Positions 1 to 9,452 are shown, numbered from the stretch's first letter. The stretch is DNA of 49,605 nucleotides from Pirellulales bacterium (GCA_016929515.1 JAFGIR010000082.1:1-49605); one strand, 5' to 3'. Numbers and translations: made by a program. The notes: a model not told the origin generated them from the sequence alone.

Positions 1-808
1 CTTCGCGCAGGCCGTAGGAATCATAGACCGGGACGCCGAAGGCTTCGGCGATGAGTTGGCGGTCGGACGCGGCGAGAATCTCGGACGTCGTGCAGATGGA
101 CTTCAGCCCTCGGTCGCGAAGCGCCTTGAGATCGAGATTTTGCGGCTCGGCCATCAAAACCATGAGAACCAGGCTGTTGGGATAGCCGAAGATGCACTTG
201 GGCCGCCAGCGCATCCAGTAATCGAAGTAGGGCTTGACCAACTCCGGCTTCAGCTTGAATCCGTTGGTCAGCCCGTCGTTGATGAAGAAATCGCGAATGC
301 GTTTTATACGATCTTGCTTGCTGAGTTCGACGGGCGAACCCCAAAAATACATCTCGCGTTCACCCCGATTGACGCCGATCCAACGGTGGCCGCGGATGCG
401 CGCGGCGTTGATGTGCGCTTCGCGGTGCGAGTCGGTGTAGAACTGCAGGGCCTCGTTCGTCGAGCCGCTGGTGCGCACCAGGGTCAATCGGCGACGGTTT
501 CCACGCCAAAGCATCTGTTCTCGCCGGGCACGGACCGTTTCCTTGTCCAACAGAGGAAATCGCCGCAAATCGGCGAGCGAACGAACGTCGGCCGGCGAGA
601 AACCCGATTCGTCCATGACCGACCGCCAGTAGGAGGTGTGACGATAGGCCTTGCCGACGAGATCCTGCAATTTTTGGAGTTGCAGTTGTTCGAGTCGTTC
701 GCGCGGCCAGCGCTGGCGCTGCTCCAACTCCTTGACGATTGCAAAGGTCCTCCGGCCGAGCAGGCGTTCCTGCAGGCGAAAGAACGTTCTGGCCACGAGA
801 GGCAACAT
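1..808 (-). CDS. CapK/PaaK-like adenylate-forming enzyme (3' part missing)
   Basis: The minus-strand frame begins at an ATG at 808 (protein begins MLPLVARTFFRL) and stays open to the left edge, so the C-terminal part lies outside the window. About 269 residues are visible. The segment LTLVRTSGSTNEALQFY matches the ATP/phosphate-binding loop of phenylacetate-CoA ligase and CapK-type proteins, and VYDSYGLRE at the edge matches the conserved Y-G-x-x-E adenylate motif. CapK-like proteins are common in EPS loci and are thought to activate a carboxylate for transfer to sugar, though their substrates are mostly unknown. It is the last visible gene of the EPS operon, 14 bases after the deacetylase-like gene. 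The family call is firm; the role in sugar modification is inference. Confidence 0.85.
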   Translation of the reverse strand, partial: MLPLVARTFFRLQERLLGRRTFAIVKELEQRQRWPRERLEQLQLQKLQDLVGKAYRHTSYWRSVMDESGFSPADVRSLADLRRFPLLDKETVRARREQMLWRGNRRRLTLVRTSGSTNEALQFYTDSHREAHINAARIRGHRWIGVNRGEREMYFWGSPVELSKQDRIKRIRDFFINDGLTNGFKLKPELVKPYFDYWMRWRPKCIFGYPNSLVLMVLMAEPQNLDLKALRDRGLKSICTTSEILAASDRQLIAEAFGVPVYDSYGLRE

Positions 809-822
809 GAAAATACTCGGTT

Positions 823-1824
823 TTAGGTCCAGTAAAGGTTGTTCCAGGCTTGCACCGCCTTGCGGACGATCGCTCGCGGATGCTTAACCAGGCAAGGTGG
901 CCGATGGCAGGGTTCGTAGGAACCGTCGGCGACCGCTTCGGCCAACTCGGCAAACGTCCGCGTGGGGAACTCCCGGGCGGTTGCCAGCCACTCACAGAAT
1001 CGATCGAGCCGGCGCGTGACGATACGGTTGAGTCTTCCGCCGTCGTACTGGATCGTGCGCACCTTGAAGAGGCTAAAGCTGTGCAGGATCAACACGGCGT
1101 CGGCCCCCGCGCCGCAAATCAGCCGAACGGCGTCGCGGCATTCCTTGAAACTGATGCCCATCAAATCCAACGGTTTGGCCGGACGGAGTCCGGGCCAGCG
1201 TGGCTGACGCAAGCCGGAGAGGGCCAACTCCAGCACCCGGCCGTACCACTTCGAGCCGTTGTAGGGTTCGCCGGGTCCAAAGCGGCATTGGCCGCCGGCG
1301 TACGGAAACGTGTAGCTGCTGTCGATCGGAATGCCCGACGCTTCGAGTTGCTTCAAGGTTTCTTCCGAGGCGCCCATGTTGCCCGCCCGAAAAGCCGCGG
1401 GCCGCCGTCCGGTCCAGCGTTGGATGCGGTCGGCTCCTTCGTGGAGCAAGGCAAGCTGTTCGGCGGGGCTCAGGTCGGCCATTTGATCGGTTTTCGAGAA
1501 CGGCTGGCCGCGTTGCTTCAGGCCGTAGTGTCTGTGGTTCGGATGGATGTGCAGTTGCACGTCTTGCCCATGGTTGAGCAGGTACTCGCAGATTCGTTCG
1601 GTTTCTCCGGGGTAGCCCTGTTCGCGAATGAACGCCTCGACGAAGAACGTGGCGGCCAGGGCGTGTCGTTCGAGAATTTCGACAATCAACGGAAGGCCCA
1701 GGCTCCGGTCGCCGAATTCACCCCAGACGGCCCGCGACGGCGGAACCGGCTTGAGGCTCGGGTCGCGCCAGGCGCCGCCCATGCTGCACTCGACGTCGAA
1801 CGTGATGAAGACGCCTCGGTTCAC
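823..1824 (-). CDS. Polysaccharide deacetylase-like protein (NodB fold, WalW-like)
   Basis: The protein has 333 residues. I start it at the GTG at 1824, whose last two bases are shared with the TGA of the preceding ATP-grasp gene (4-base overlap). A longer open frame upstream lies inside that gene and is unlikely. Near the N-terminus is FDVECSMGG (residues 9-17), which supplies the catalytic Asp of the NodB fold, followed by TFFVEAF (59-65), LHIHPNH (91-97, metal-binding His pair) and FRAGNMG (145-151). This order fits polysaccharide deacetylases of the WalW type. No signal peptide is evident. It is likely to act on a carbohydrate made by this operon. It is the second deacetylase in the locus and is clearly different from the one at 11931-12809. 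Confidence 0.85.
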   Translation of the reverse strand: MNRGVFITFDVECSMGGAWRDPSLKPVPPSRAVWGEFGDRSLGLPLIVEILERHALAATFFVEAFIREQGYPGETERICEYLLNHGQDVQLHIHPNHRHYGLKQRGQPFSKTDQMADLSPAEQLALLHEGADRIQRWTGRRPAAFRAGNMGASEETLKQLEASGIPIDSSYTFPYAGGQCRFGPGEPYNGSKWYGRVLELALSGLRQPRWPGLRPAKPLDLMGISFKECRDAVRLICGAGADAVLILHSFSLFKVRTIQYDGGRLNRIVTRRLDRFCEWLATAREFPTRTFAELAEAVADGSYEPCHRPPCLVKHPRAIVRKAVQAWNNLYWT

Positions 1825-3095
1825 CGTTGGTTTTCCTGAGTCTGGGGATCGCCGATAATGTCGAAGGTCTCGGATCGGAGCCGCCGGAGCATTTGCCGGA
1901 AGTCGACCAAAAACGGCTTCATATCGGCCAACATGAAGGAATCGTCCTTGGTCCAAGGGCCGAAATTCCAAAGAAACCTCGTCACGGCGCTCAGTTTGTT
2001 CAGTCGCGATTGGCCGGGCGGCAACTGGTCGCCGCGGATCATGCCGAACATCCAGTTGGCGTCGCCGCCGAGTATCCGCGTGCGGAGCCCCAGCCGGTAG
2101 TCGGGACGCTTCATCTTGTCCGGCTCGAAATAGCTTTGCCACGCGAGAAACGGAGCATGGAATCCGGCCATGATGACCGTGGGCAGACCACCGATGAAGC
2201 GAGGATTGATTTCCAGGAAGATGTACTTGTCGGTTTGGGGATCGTAGTGGAACTGGACGCCGGCGATGCCTTCCCAGCCGATTGCCTTGAGCAGCCGCAC
2301 CGCATCGTCGATGACCGGCTCGTGCCGGCAGGTGACCCGCTGCACGGTCACGCCACCGGCAAGCGGCATGTGGTGTTCACCGATATACTCCCCTGCCATG
2401 AAGGCCTCGCCTTGGTGTATGAGCACCTGGACGTGATCCTCGGCGCCCGGGTGATACTCCTGGACGAGGACGTTATCCGCGAAGCGTCGCACTTCTTGAT
2501 AAAGCTTGTCGAGTTGTGCTTGGTCGTCGACATAGGCCGCTTTCCAGGAGGGTTGGCCGTTGGCTTGCGGATCGTTTTGGCGGCTGGTTCGCATCACCAG
2601 CGGGAATTGGAGCTTGTCGGCGTCCCCCTCCATCAATCGTTCGAGCGTCATGCCGTTGGCGACGGGCACGCCAAGCTCGACGCAGAGAGCGTGCATGTAG
2701 TCCTTGTCGGTCGCCTTGGCGAAGGTCTCGGCCGTCGGCGAGAAGACGTGGATGTCCGGCTCGAACTGGTCGCGACTCTCGATCAACTTGGCGTGATAGC
2801 TCTCGGAGATCGGCATGACCGAACCGACCTCCAATTGTCGAGCCAAGTTGAGGACCTGTTCGGCGGGCGGGGCCGCGCCGGGGCTCCGGTCGAGAAACCA
2901 CGAGCCCGAGCAGTAGCGACTGTGAGCCGCCTGTCCCTTGGGGGTATTGCACACGGCGAAGACCGTCAGCCCATGCTTTGCCAGGCTGCGCAACATCCAC
3001 AACCCAACCTGCGTATCGCCGCAGAGCGCCAAGATGCGGTGGGACCGGGGGCAACCGTTCGGCACCGATCGTTTCGGGGGACGTATCACTTGCAT
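1821..3095 (-). CDS. ATP-grasp domain protein (carboxylate-amine/thiol ligase type)
   Basis: The 424-residue protein begins with an ATG at 3095, ten bases inside the end of the preceding glycosyltransferase gene. The N-terminal 120 residues look like a Rossmann-type pre-ATP-grasp domain (ILALCGDTQVGLWMLRSL). Residues about 125-330 form the ATP-grasp region, with QEYHPG (212-217) and FLEINPRF (293-300), the latter giving the Glu-x-Asn that binds magnesium and ATP. Family members join a carboxylate to an amine or thiol using ATP. In an EPS operon a plausible role is attaching an amino acid or similar group to a sugar or lipid-linked precursor, but no substrate can be read from the sequence. It is followed with a 4-base overlap by the deacetylase-like gene. 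Confidence 0.85.
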   Translation of the reverse strand: MQVIRPPKRSVPNGCPRSHRILALCGDTQVGLWMLRSLAKHGLTVFAVCNTPKGQAAHSRYCSGSWFLDRSPGAAPPAEQVLNLARQLEVGSVMPISESYHAKLIESRDQFEPDIHVFSPTAETFAKATDKDYMHALCVELGVPVANGMTLERLMEGDADKLQFPLVMRTSRQNDPQANGQPSWKAAYVDDQAQLDKLYQEVRRFADNVLVQEYHPGAEDHVQVLIHQGEAFMAGEYIGEHHMPLAGGVTVQRVTCRHEPVIDDAVRLLKAIGWEGIAGVQFHYDPQTDKYIFLEINPRFIGGLPTVIMAGFHAPFLAWQSYFEPDKMKRPDYRLGLRTRILGGDANWMFGMIRGDQLPPGQSRLNKLSAVTRFLWNFGPWTKDDSFMLADMKPFLVDFRQMLRRLRSETFDIIGDPQTQENQR

Positions 3096-4345
3096 GTCAG
3101 GTTCCTCGCCGGCGGAGGCTTGTGACCGATGCGATGGGGCCGTTTCGTTGTGGCATCGTCAGTGTGTTGATTCATCGCGAGCGCGGGCTTCATGGTCCCG
3201 CGCAACGCGGCGCAAACGTCGGTGGCCACGGCGTCCCAGGAGCGCACGGCTGGGCAGTTGCGGACGTCTTCGGGCAACGACGGCTGGTCGAGCAGTTCGT
3301 CGATCGCCCTGGCAAGCGGCTCAACCTGTCGCGGCGGCACGATCCGCCCGGCGCACTGGCTGTCGACCAGCGCCGCGGCGTGGCCGACGTCCGAGGCAAT
3401 GACGGGCGTGCCCGAGGCGAGGCTCTCCAATACGACGTTCGGGCAGCCTTCGCGCCACGAAGCCAGAATGCTCGCGTCCGCCGCGCTGAAATAGAGCGGC
3501 AGGCGGCTGTACGGCTGTCGCCCCAACACCAGCAGGCGATTTTCGACGTCGAGCGAGCGCGCCAGTTCGCGCAACGCCTTTACGTTGCGGCCCCCGCGAC
3601 CGTCTTCGCCGACCAACACCAGTCGCGCGCCGCTGGTCGTGCGGGCGAGCGCTTGAATTGTCTCGCGATGTCCCTTGCGCGGCCCAAGATGGGCGACCGT
3701 CAACAGCAACGGCCCTTCCTCGGGCAAACCGAGCTGCCGGCGTGCATCGAGTTTGTCGTGCAGGTGGAAATGATCGAGATCGACGCCGTTCGGAATGACG
3801 TGGATGCGCTCGGCGGAAACGCCCAACTCGCGAGCGATTTGTGCCATCTTCGAGTCGACGCTGATCACCACGGCCGCGCCGCGAAGCGCCTCGGCACACT
3901 GCCTTCGTTGCGAGGTAATCTCCAGGCACGGGTAAATCTTGCCGCGAAGCGTGACGGCGTAGGGCAGACCGAGCCGCCTGGCAAGGAGTGATACGCCGAC
4001 GCCGTCGGGCCAGACGAAGTGAGCGTCGAGCACGTGCGGCTTCCACTCGACGCACAGCTTATCGAGCCAAGATCGCAGACTTCGAGCGTAGAAACGTCCG
4101 TCAAGCGATTTGAACAAGCTTGGAACGCAGAGATACCTCGGCCGATAGACGGTCAACGCTTGCCATGTGTCAATCGTTGGGCCCGGAAAACCACGCAGCC
4201 GCCCGATCACGGGAAAATCGGGAACGGGCGAGACCACGCGAAGCTCGGCATGGCGTGCCACGGCGGTCAGGCGCTGGGACACGAAAACGCCCCAGGTCGT
4301 GTTCAGGTGATTCGGAAAACAGTAGGAGAAGGAGAGGATTTTCAT
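3086..4345 (-). CDS. Glycosyltransferase family 4 protein
   Basis: The 419-residue protein has the two-Rossmann (GT-B) layout of retaining GT4 enzymes. FVSQRLTAVARH lies in the N-terminal acceptor domain. The C-terminal donor domain has the switch VIPNGVDLDHF (about 183-193), TVAHLGPRKGH (216-226) and the E-x7-E motif EGCPNVVLE (299-307). It would add a sugar from a nucleotide-activated donor to the lipid-linked EPS repeat unit at the cytoplasmic face. The start ATG at 4345 overlaps the stop of the upstream glycosyltransferase by four bases, and the 3' end overlaps the ATP-grasp gene by ten. The last 30 residues (from about 390) are polar with His/Arg/Lys and look like a non-catalytic tail. 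The sugar specificity cannot be told. Confidence 0.9.
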   Translation of the reverse strand: MKILSFSYCFPNHLNTTWGVFVSQRLTAVARHAELRVVSPVPDFPVIGRLRGFPGPTIDTWQALTVYRPRYLCVPSLFKSLDGRFYARSLRSWLDKLCVEWKPHVLDAHFVWPDGVGVSLLARRLGLPYAVTLRGKIYPCLEITSQRRQCAEALRGAAVVISVDSKMAQIARELGVSAERIHVIPNGVDLDHFHLHDKLDARRQLGLPEEGPLLLTVAHLGPRKGHRETIQALARTTSGARLVLVGEDGRGGRNVKALRELARSLDVENRLLVLGRQPYSRLPLYFSAADASILASWREGCPNVVLESLASGTPVIASDVGHAAALVDSQCAGRIVPPRQVEPLARAIDELLDQPSLPEDVRNCPAVRSWDAVATDVCAALRGTMKPALAMNQHTDDATTKRPHRIGHKPPPARNLTCK

Positions 4346-5445
4346 GTTTGTTGGCCCCGGGAGGATAAGCGGCTATAGAGTTGGTCATAGCCGTTGAGCA
4401 TCGTATCGAGACTATAGTGTTCGCAGGCACGTTTTCTGGCGGCCCGACCGTGCGCCGTTCGCAATGTCGAATTGAGGATCAGCTTGCCGATCGCGGCCGT
4501 GAGTTCGGCTTGATTGCCCGGCGAGACGATCGTTCCGGAGTGGCCGTCGTCGAGAAGTTCATCGACGCATCCAACGCGCGTGGAGACGCACGCGAGCCCA
4601 CAGGCCATGGCTTCGTTCAGAGCGTTGGGGTGCTGCTCGCTGTCGCTGGAGAGCACGAAAAGGTCGAGATTGTGCAGAAAACCGGGCACGTCTTCCACCC
4701 GGCCGCAAAGCGTCAGACGCTCGGCGAGTCCGTTCGACGCCGCCAGGGCGAGCAGGTTGTCTTGTTGTTCCCCTTCGCCGGCAATCCGCACTTCCAGATC
4801 GACGTTGCGGCGGACAAGATCGGCACACGCATCGAGCAGGAGCGCGTGGTTTTTGACCGATCGGAGATTGCCCACGGTTCCGACGACAAACGGGCCGCCG
4901 GCTCTGGGTGTCTCGGCCGGCCGGAAGCGGTCGGTGTCGACGCCGTTCGAGATGATTTCAACCTTGCGGCTGGGCCAACCCCATTTCTCGACCATCAGTT
5001 GCTTCGACTGATGGCTGACCGCAACCAGGCCGGTGGCCATCCGAGCAAGCATCCAGGAGGCCCAGCGCCGGCGGAGCGGCATGTAACCCGCCTTCCCCAG
5101 ACCGTGAAAACTGAGAACAAAGGGGACGATCGGCCGGCACAGCAGTCGGGCTACCGATGCGTCCGGCCAGGCTCCCCAATTCCGCGCGTGAACGACCGTG
5201 GGCCGAACGCGCCGAAGAACGCCACGCAGGCGTAGCGGAAGTTGAGGTTCGTTTGGCCGGGCGTGCATGCAGTGGATGTCGGTCGACGGAGGCAGGCGAT
5301 CGCCCAGTTCCGATTCGCCTTTCAGACAAACGATGGAATGTCGCATGTGTCCGCTGTTCAGGCCGGAAATGACCTTGGCCATGGTCAGCTCCATGCCGCC
5401 AGGTCCCAAGCCGGGAACGATATGTAGTACGTGTACTTGGTTCAT
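4342..5445 (-). CDS. Glycosyltransferase family 4 protein (N-terminal GGxE type)
   Basis: The 367-residue protein starts MNQVHVLHIVPGLGPGGMEL; the GGME segment is the usual N-terminal signature of GT4 enzymes of the TIGR03088/PEP-CTERM-associated kind. The donor domain carries ISNGVDTDRF, VGTVGNLRSVKNH and the E-x7-E motif EQHPNALNE followed by AMACGLACVSTRVG. It resembles the XrtA-associated glycosyltransferases found beside exosortases, so a role in building the EPS repeat unit is likely. The start ATG at 5445 overlaps the stop of the O-antigen ligase-like gene by four bases and its own stop overlaps the next gene by four, which points to coupled translation. Confidence 0.9.
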   Translation of the reverse strand: MNQVHVLHIVPGLGPGGMELTMAKVISGLNSGHMRHSIVCLKGESELGDRLPPSTDIHCMHARPNEPQLPLRLRGVLRRVRPTVVHARNWGAWPDASVARLLCRPIVPFVLSFHGLGKAGYMPLRRRWASWMLARMATGLVAVSHQSKQLMVEKWGWPSRKVEIISNGVDTDRFRPAETPRAGGPFVVGTVGNLRSVKNHALLLDACADLVRRNVDLEVRIAGEGEQQDNLLALAASNGLAERLTLCGRVEDVPGFLHNLDLFVLSSDSEQHPNALNEAMACGLACVSTRVGCVDELLDDGHSGTIVSPGNQAELTAAIGKLILNSTLRTAHGRAARKRACEHYSLDTMLNGYDQLYSRLSSRGQQT

Positions 5446-6800
5446 GCGGGCAGTGCGTCGTCCATTTCGTCAGGGAAATCCCAGCACATTGCATCCATTT
5501 CAGTCACCGGCAATTCAACCTTGAGGTTCACCAACGCTCGATCCAGGCATACGGGGATCATTAAGAACCACCAGAGAAACTCGACGTAGGTCAGCGACAT
5601 AGTCGGGCAGCAACCAAACAAAGTAGCCAGACTCACGGTCGACCCGAAGGCGAGCATCTGAAAATCCGGTTGATTGTGGAGAGGCAGATCCAAGGCTCTC
5701 TTGCGGAGTCCCCACAATACGCGGAACCCGTTGCAAATCAGCAGTAAAAAGAGCAAGAAACCGTGGGCGCCCAGTTCCGTGAGACACCGCATGTAGGCGT
5801 TGTGCGCGTCTTTGCCTTGATACTCGGGAATATACCGGCCGATGTTCTGATAAAAGTTGCCGGGGCCCACGCCCAAGGGGTGGTCCTGGAACATTTTCGT
5901 GCCCGCGATCACCAACTCGATACGGCTGGCTGCCGAGCTGTCCCGTTCTTCTTCCGAGCGAGTGATGGTCGTCATTCTATTCAGGAACTGAGGATCGGAC
6001 AGATATAGTGTTCCGGCGCCGGCCACAAGCAGTCCCACCAGGATTTTTGCTCGATATTGTTTGGGGGCCAGCAGAAGGGCCATCAAAGCGCCGGCAAGCA
6101 GGCCGACAAACGCCCCGCGGCTTCGCGCGAGAATAATGGCGTTGGTCGTGAAGACACCGGCCGCCAGGCAGACAAGTTTGCCAAACCAGCCGGTTCTCAT
6201 GAACTGCATTCCAATCAGTGGCAGCATGGTCGCCATGTAGGCCGCGAAGTAGTTGGCATCGCTGAAGTCGGGTCCGCCAATGCCTTCCAGCCGGCCCTTG
6301 GCGAATGCCCGGCGCGGCGTTTCGTAGGCGTCGACACCCAGCCACAGCGCCCCAAGGACCAACGCCCAAATCACCAGGTTGAGGTCTTTCAGGGTGGTTG
6401 CGACATGGGTCAATAGCAAGACGAAGATTACCACCTTCGTCATCTTGATTGTCGGATGGTCGGTAATCGTGTATCGCCCGACGGTCGTGTCGCCCAGGAA
6501 AAAGGAGAGCCAAATGATTCCCAGGAACAGCAGAAGGAGTGTCTCTTGGCTTTGTAGAACGCCTCGGCCAAATTTTTGGCACAGCTTCGAGTAGTTCAGC
6601 CAGAGCCCAAGGGCGATGGCGCCCGCGAGCGAGAGCGAAACGCGCAATCCCATTCCCGTCAGAGGCGCAATCCACCACTTGCGTCCGAAGCCGACCGAGT
6701 AGTCCATGACGTAGCCGCACACCGCCCAAATCGGCGAGGCCAGCCCCGCGGCGAGGACGACACTGAGTACGACGGCGGCTAGAACGGCTCTCAGCGGCAT
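5442..6800 (-). CDS. O-antigen ligase / Wzy-like polymerase
   Basis: This is an integral membrane protein of about 452 residues with roughly ten to twelve hydrophobic segments. A large loop in the C-terminal half contains GVGPGNFYQN and KDAHNAYMR, the G-x-G-x-x-N-F and His-Asn motifs of the Wzy_C/O-antigen ligase domain. It should polymerise, or transfer to an acceptor, the flipped repeat units on the periplasmic side. I chose the ATG at 6800 because GGAGA lies seven bases upstream; an in-frame TTG at 6875 would add 25 residues of Arg/Pro-rich sequence without a good ribosome site. It follows the flippase gene, the usual Wzx/Wzy pairing. The 3' end overlaps the next gene by four bases. Confidence 0.88.
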   Translation of the reverse strand: MPLRAVLAAVVLSVVLAAGLASPIWAVCGYVMDYSVGFGRKWWIAPLTGMGLRVSLSLAGAIALGLWLNYSKLCQKFGRGVLQSQETLLLLFLGIIWLSFFLGDTTVGRYTITDHPTIKMTKVVIFVLLLTHVATTLKDLNLVIWALVLGALWLGVDAYETPRRAFAKGRLEGIGGPDFSDANYFAAYMATMLPLIGMQFMRTGWFGKLVCLAAGVFTTNAIILARSRGAFVGLLAGALMALLLAPKQYRAKILVGLLVAGAGTLYLSDPQFLNRMTTITRSEEERDSSAASRIELVIAGTKMFQDHPLGVGPGNFYQNIGRYIPEYQGKDAHNAYMRCLTELGAHGFLLFLLLICNGFRVLWGLRKRALDLPLHNQPDFQMLAFGSTVSLATLFGCCPTMSLTYVEFLWWFLMIPVCLDRALVNLKVELPVTEMDAMCWDFPDEMDDALPA

Positions 6801-6890
6801 GGCTGGTCTCCGACACGCGTGTCTGTTGCCTGTGAGCAAAGGCACGAGCAAGACGTTCGGGGTGCCTGCGGGCAAGGGATCGCGGCGATA

Positions 6891-8438
6891 CTATTCATCC
6901 GTCGTCACCGTTGGAGTTTGCAGACCGACCCGCTTGAATACCACATCTCGGATTCGTTGCTGGTCCTGATGCTCCAGAAGCAGAAACCAGACCAAAGGCG
7001 CGTAGATCACCATGACGGAAATCACCTTTGCGAAGAATACCGTCCAACTCTGGTGCGGCACGAGCGCCTGCACGAACTCGCACACCGCGAAGAAGGCCGC
7101 GGTCACGGCGATCCATCGCAGCACGGTGAAGCGGACGAATTCCCAGATTTCGAGATGAATCCATCGCAAGGCGATGACTCCGGCAACGATCGAAAAAACG
7201 ACACGGGGATAGAATGTACCCCAGGCGACTCCGTCGATGCCCATCTTGAAAGTAAGCACGAACAGGAGCGTGAGACCCAGGTTGATAATCCCTTGAAGCA
7301 GAGTCACCATCGCTCCGAGTCTGACGCGATGCATGCCGCGGTAAATATGCTCGGTGATCGACGCGGGGAGAGCCGGAAACTGCGACATCGCCAGAATCAA
7401 CAACACGGGATAGCTCACGGCGTATGTTGGTCCCATCCACAAGATGAGGAACTCCTTGCCGAAGACAATCAGCCCCACCAGCAAGGGAATGGCAAACGCC
7501 ATCACGAGAGTGCTCCCGCGTCGGAAGCTGATCCGAAGATCGCGGAGATTCTCCCGCGCGCAATCCTGAATCATCTGTGGTCCGAAGATCGACGTGACCT
7601 TGCCGATGAAATCCCGTGAGCGGATGACAAGCAATCCGGCAATCGCATAATAGGTGACCTGCTTGGGACCCAAGACGATGATAATGACCACCGTATCCGT
7701 GGTATAGAGAAGGCGCAACGCAACCCGATTGATGAAAGCCCAAATACTGAAGCCGAGGAGTTGTCGCAATTGCCAACGCGAAGCCCGACGGAAATTGAGT
7801 TCCAGTTGGGGAAAAATCCGTTTCGACAGAAGATAGCCACACGCGACGCCGAGCGTGCTGGACACGACCTGGACCGCAGCCAATTCAACAAGTCCGCGCC
7901 CCGTGATCAGTACCACGATCGTGCCGGTCGTGGAGATCGTCAGAACCGCGAGGTCGATGGCCGTGCAGATGTCGAAACGTTCATGGGCGGTGAGAATCTG
8001 ACGGAATGCCGCGCTGAGAAAAGCGAGCCACAGGTTGGCCGCCACCAGGAGGAGTACGATTTGAGATTGTGATCGAAGGTCGATCGGGATGGTCGGAAAA
8101 ACGACTCCCAGGATCAAGGCAAGCCCGCCGCTGAAGATAAGCAAGACAACACCCAGGACGGCGAACACCGCGAGGGCCGTGTTCAGTACGCCATTGACAT
8201 TGGGGATATCGTTCTTGGCGAGATAGACGTTCACGTAGCGGCCGAGCCCGGCGTTCGTGCCGGCCTCGACGAGTCCGAGATAGCCCGTCAGCGACATGAG
8301 AAGCGACCAGACGCCGTAGCGCACGTCGCCGAGGCTGTGGACCACGAACGGCGACATGAAGAACATCACTAGCAAATTGAGGCCATAGCCGCCCCAATTG
8401 GCTGCGAGGTTTCTGGCGTAGACGTGGGCCTTGCTCAA
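6891..8438 (-). CDS. Polysaccharide flippase (Wzx/MOP superfamily)
   Basis: The 515-residue membrane protein has about 12-14 hydrophobic segments and the layout of Wzx/RfbX flippases. The N-terminus holds a conserved loop (residues about 35-60, LGDVRYGVWSLLMSLTGYLG), and EAGTNAGLGRYV follows. It should move undecaprenyl-linked repeat units across the inner membrane. The likely start is the TTG at 8438. It forms a TTGA overlap with the stop of the acyltransferase gene and has AAAGG about ten bases upstream; no better in-frame ATG lies before the first membrane segment. A gap of about 90 bases separates it from the O-antigen ligase-like gene. Function call is firm, start somewhat uncertain. Confidence 0.88.
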   Translation of the reverse strand: MSKAHVYARNLAANWGGYGLNLLVMFFMSPFVVHSLGDVRYGVWSLLMSLTGYLGLVEAGTNAGLGRYVNVYLAKNDIPNVNGVLNTALAVFAVLGVVLLIFSGGLALILGVVFPTIPIDLRSQSQIVLLLVAANLWLAFLSAAFRQILTAHERFDICTAIDLAVLTISTTGTIVVLITGRGLVELAAVQVVSSTLGVACGYLLSKRIFPQLELNFRRASRWQLRQLLGFSIWAFINRVALRLLYTTDTVVIIIVLGPKQVTYYAIAGLLVIRSRDFIGKVTSIFGPQMIQDCARENLRDLRISFRRGSTLVMAFAIPLLVGLIVFGKEFLILWMGPTYAVSYPVLLILAMSQFPALPASITEHIYRGMHRVRLGAMVTLLQGIINLGLTLLFVLTFKMGIDGVAWGTFYPRVVFSIVAGVIALRWIHLEIWEFVRFTVLRWIAVTAAFFAVCEFVQALVPHQSWTVFFAKVISVMVIYAPLVWFLLLEHQDQQRIRDVVFKRVGLQTPTVTTDE

Positions 8439-9442
8439 GACGTCACGACCTTTCGACCGAGTTGATCGGCGTTCTCTTCAGGCAACGTTCCAGGAATACC
8501 CTTGGCTGAATCGTGATGCAGCCGACGCCGAATTCCGCGAGCCACTCGGCTTAGCAGCCAAGAGACGAAAATAATCCATGCAAGCGAAATGGCGAGATCA
8601 AACATCTTCTGCCCCGTGGGTCTTACGTAGAGATACGAGTGGACGACGTAGATCTCCATAAGACAGCCAGATAGCAGGAAACGAGAGAGAGGAAGCTTGT
8701 GAGGTAGTCTCGCATCCTTGATGCACAGGACCGTGAAGGCAGCCATTGCGACGATCAGCAAGAAGTTCAATTGCTTGAACCCGGCCGACACGTTCAACAC
8801 AACCATGAGGCCGGCGAAACAGGCCGCCAGCGAGCCGCTGAGCCAGGCCGACAATGATATGTGGAATCGGCGGACAACGACCCCAAAGATGAAACTCCAC
8901 GCCGTCAGCCAAAGCGCGTGGCCCATCGTCACGTGGCGGTTCAGAATGGCGGCGGCCACCAGCGCAAGGAAACCGACCACACCAAGGGCCGAACGTGAAC
9001 GCCCGATCCAACGCAGGACCGGATACACGCCATAGAAGATCAGCAGCAGCGTAAAAAACCACAGCCCGGCGCCAAACGGGCTGGCATCGGGTATTCCAAA
9101 CCAGTTCAGAAATCCTGACAGTCCCAGGACGCTCACCGGTGTCTGCCACGTCCAGATGCCTGGCGTACCTCGAAAACAGAACAGCCCCAGCAGAAAGGCG
9201 TTTGCCACCAGAAGACTCGGGCCGAGTCGGAACAGTTTGTTTTGCCAATAGGCGGCCAGCGGAAGACGCTCGTCGTATTTAGCCGACGTGAAGAAGCCGG
9301 ACGAAAATCCAAAAACAAAGAGACCGATCGTCACGAGTATCCAAGTCGACTCATACCCAAGCTGGAAATGCCCCACCACAACCATGATGATGGAAGCCGT
9401 CTTGGCAAGCGCGAAATTGTCGCTGGTGTTTTGGTCGACCAT
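8435..9442 (-). CDS. Membrane acyltransferase (acyltransferase 3 family)
   Basis: The 335-residue protein has about ten membrane segments. Near the N-terminus the sequence NFALAKTASIIMVVVGHF has the spacing of the acyltransferase-3 family motif, with the conserved His at about residue 25; the usual upstream Arg appears to be Lys here. These proteins put acetyl, succinyl or similar groups on extracellular sugars. Start at the ATG at 9442, with AGAGG seven or eight bases upstream; longer reading frames upstream run into the preceding glycosyltransferase gene. It sits between a glycosyltransferase and the flippase, so it probably decorates the repeat unit. The stop overlaps the flippase start by four bases. 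Confidence 0.85.
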   Translation of the reverse strand: MVDQNTSDNFALAKTASIIMVVVGHFQLGYESTWILVTIGLFVFGFSSGFFTSAKYDERLPLAAYWQNKLFRLGPSLLVANAFLLGLFCFRGTPGIWTWQTPVSVLGLSGFLNWFGIPDASPFGAGLWFFTLLLIFYGVYPVLRWIGRSRSALGVVGFLALVAAAILNRHVTMGHALWLTAWSFIFGVVVRRFHISLSAWLSGSLAACFAGLMVVLNVSAGFKQLNFLLIVAMAAFTVLCIKDARLPHKLPLSRFLLSGCLMEIYVVHSYLYVRPTGQKMFDLAISLAWIIFVSWLLSRVARGIRRRLHHDSAKGIPGTLPEENADQLGRKVVTS

Positions 9443-9452
9443 GTCAGCGCCT

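Noticed and set aside
56-826. Long plus-strand open frame over the CapK-like gene
   Set aside because: It is antisense to a gene with clear motifs, has no motif of its own, and reflects GC-rich codon structure.
850-3125. Long plus-strand open frames opposite the deacetylase and ATP-grasp genes
   Set aside because: Both are antisense shadows; the minus-strand proteins carry the conserved motifs.
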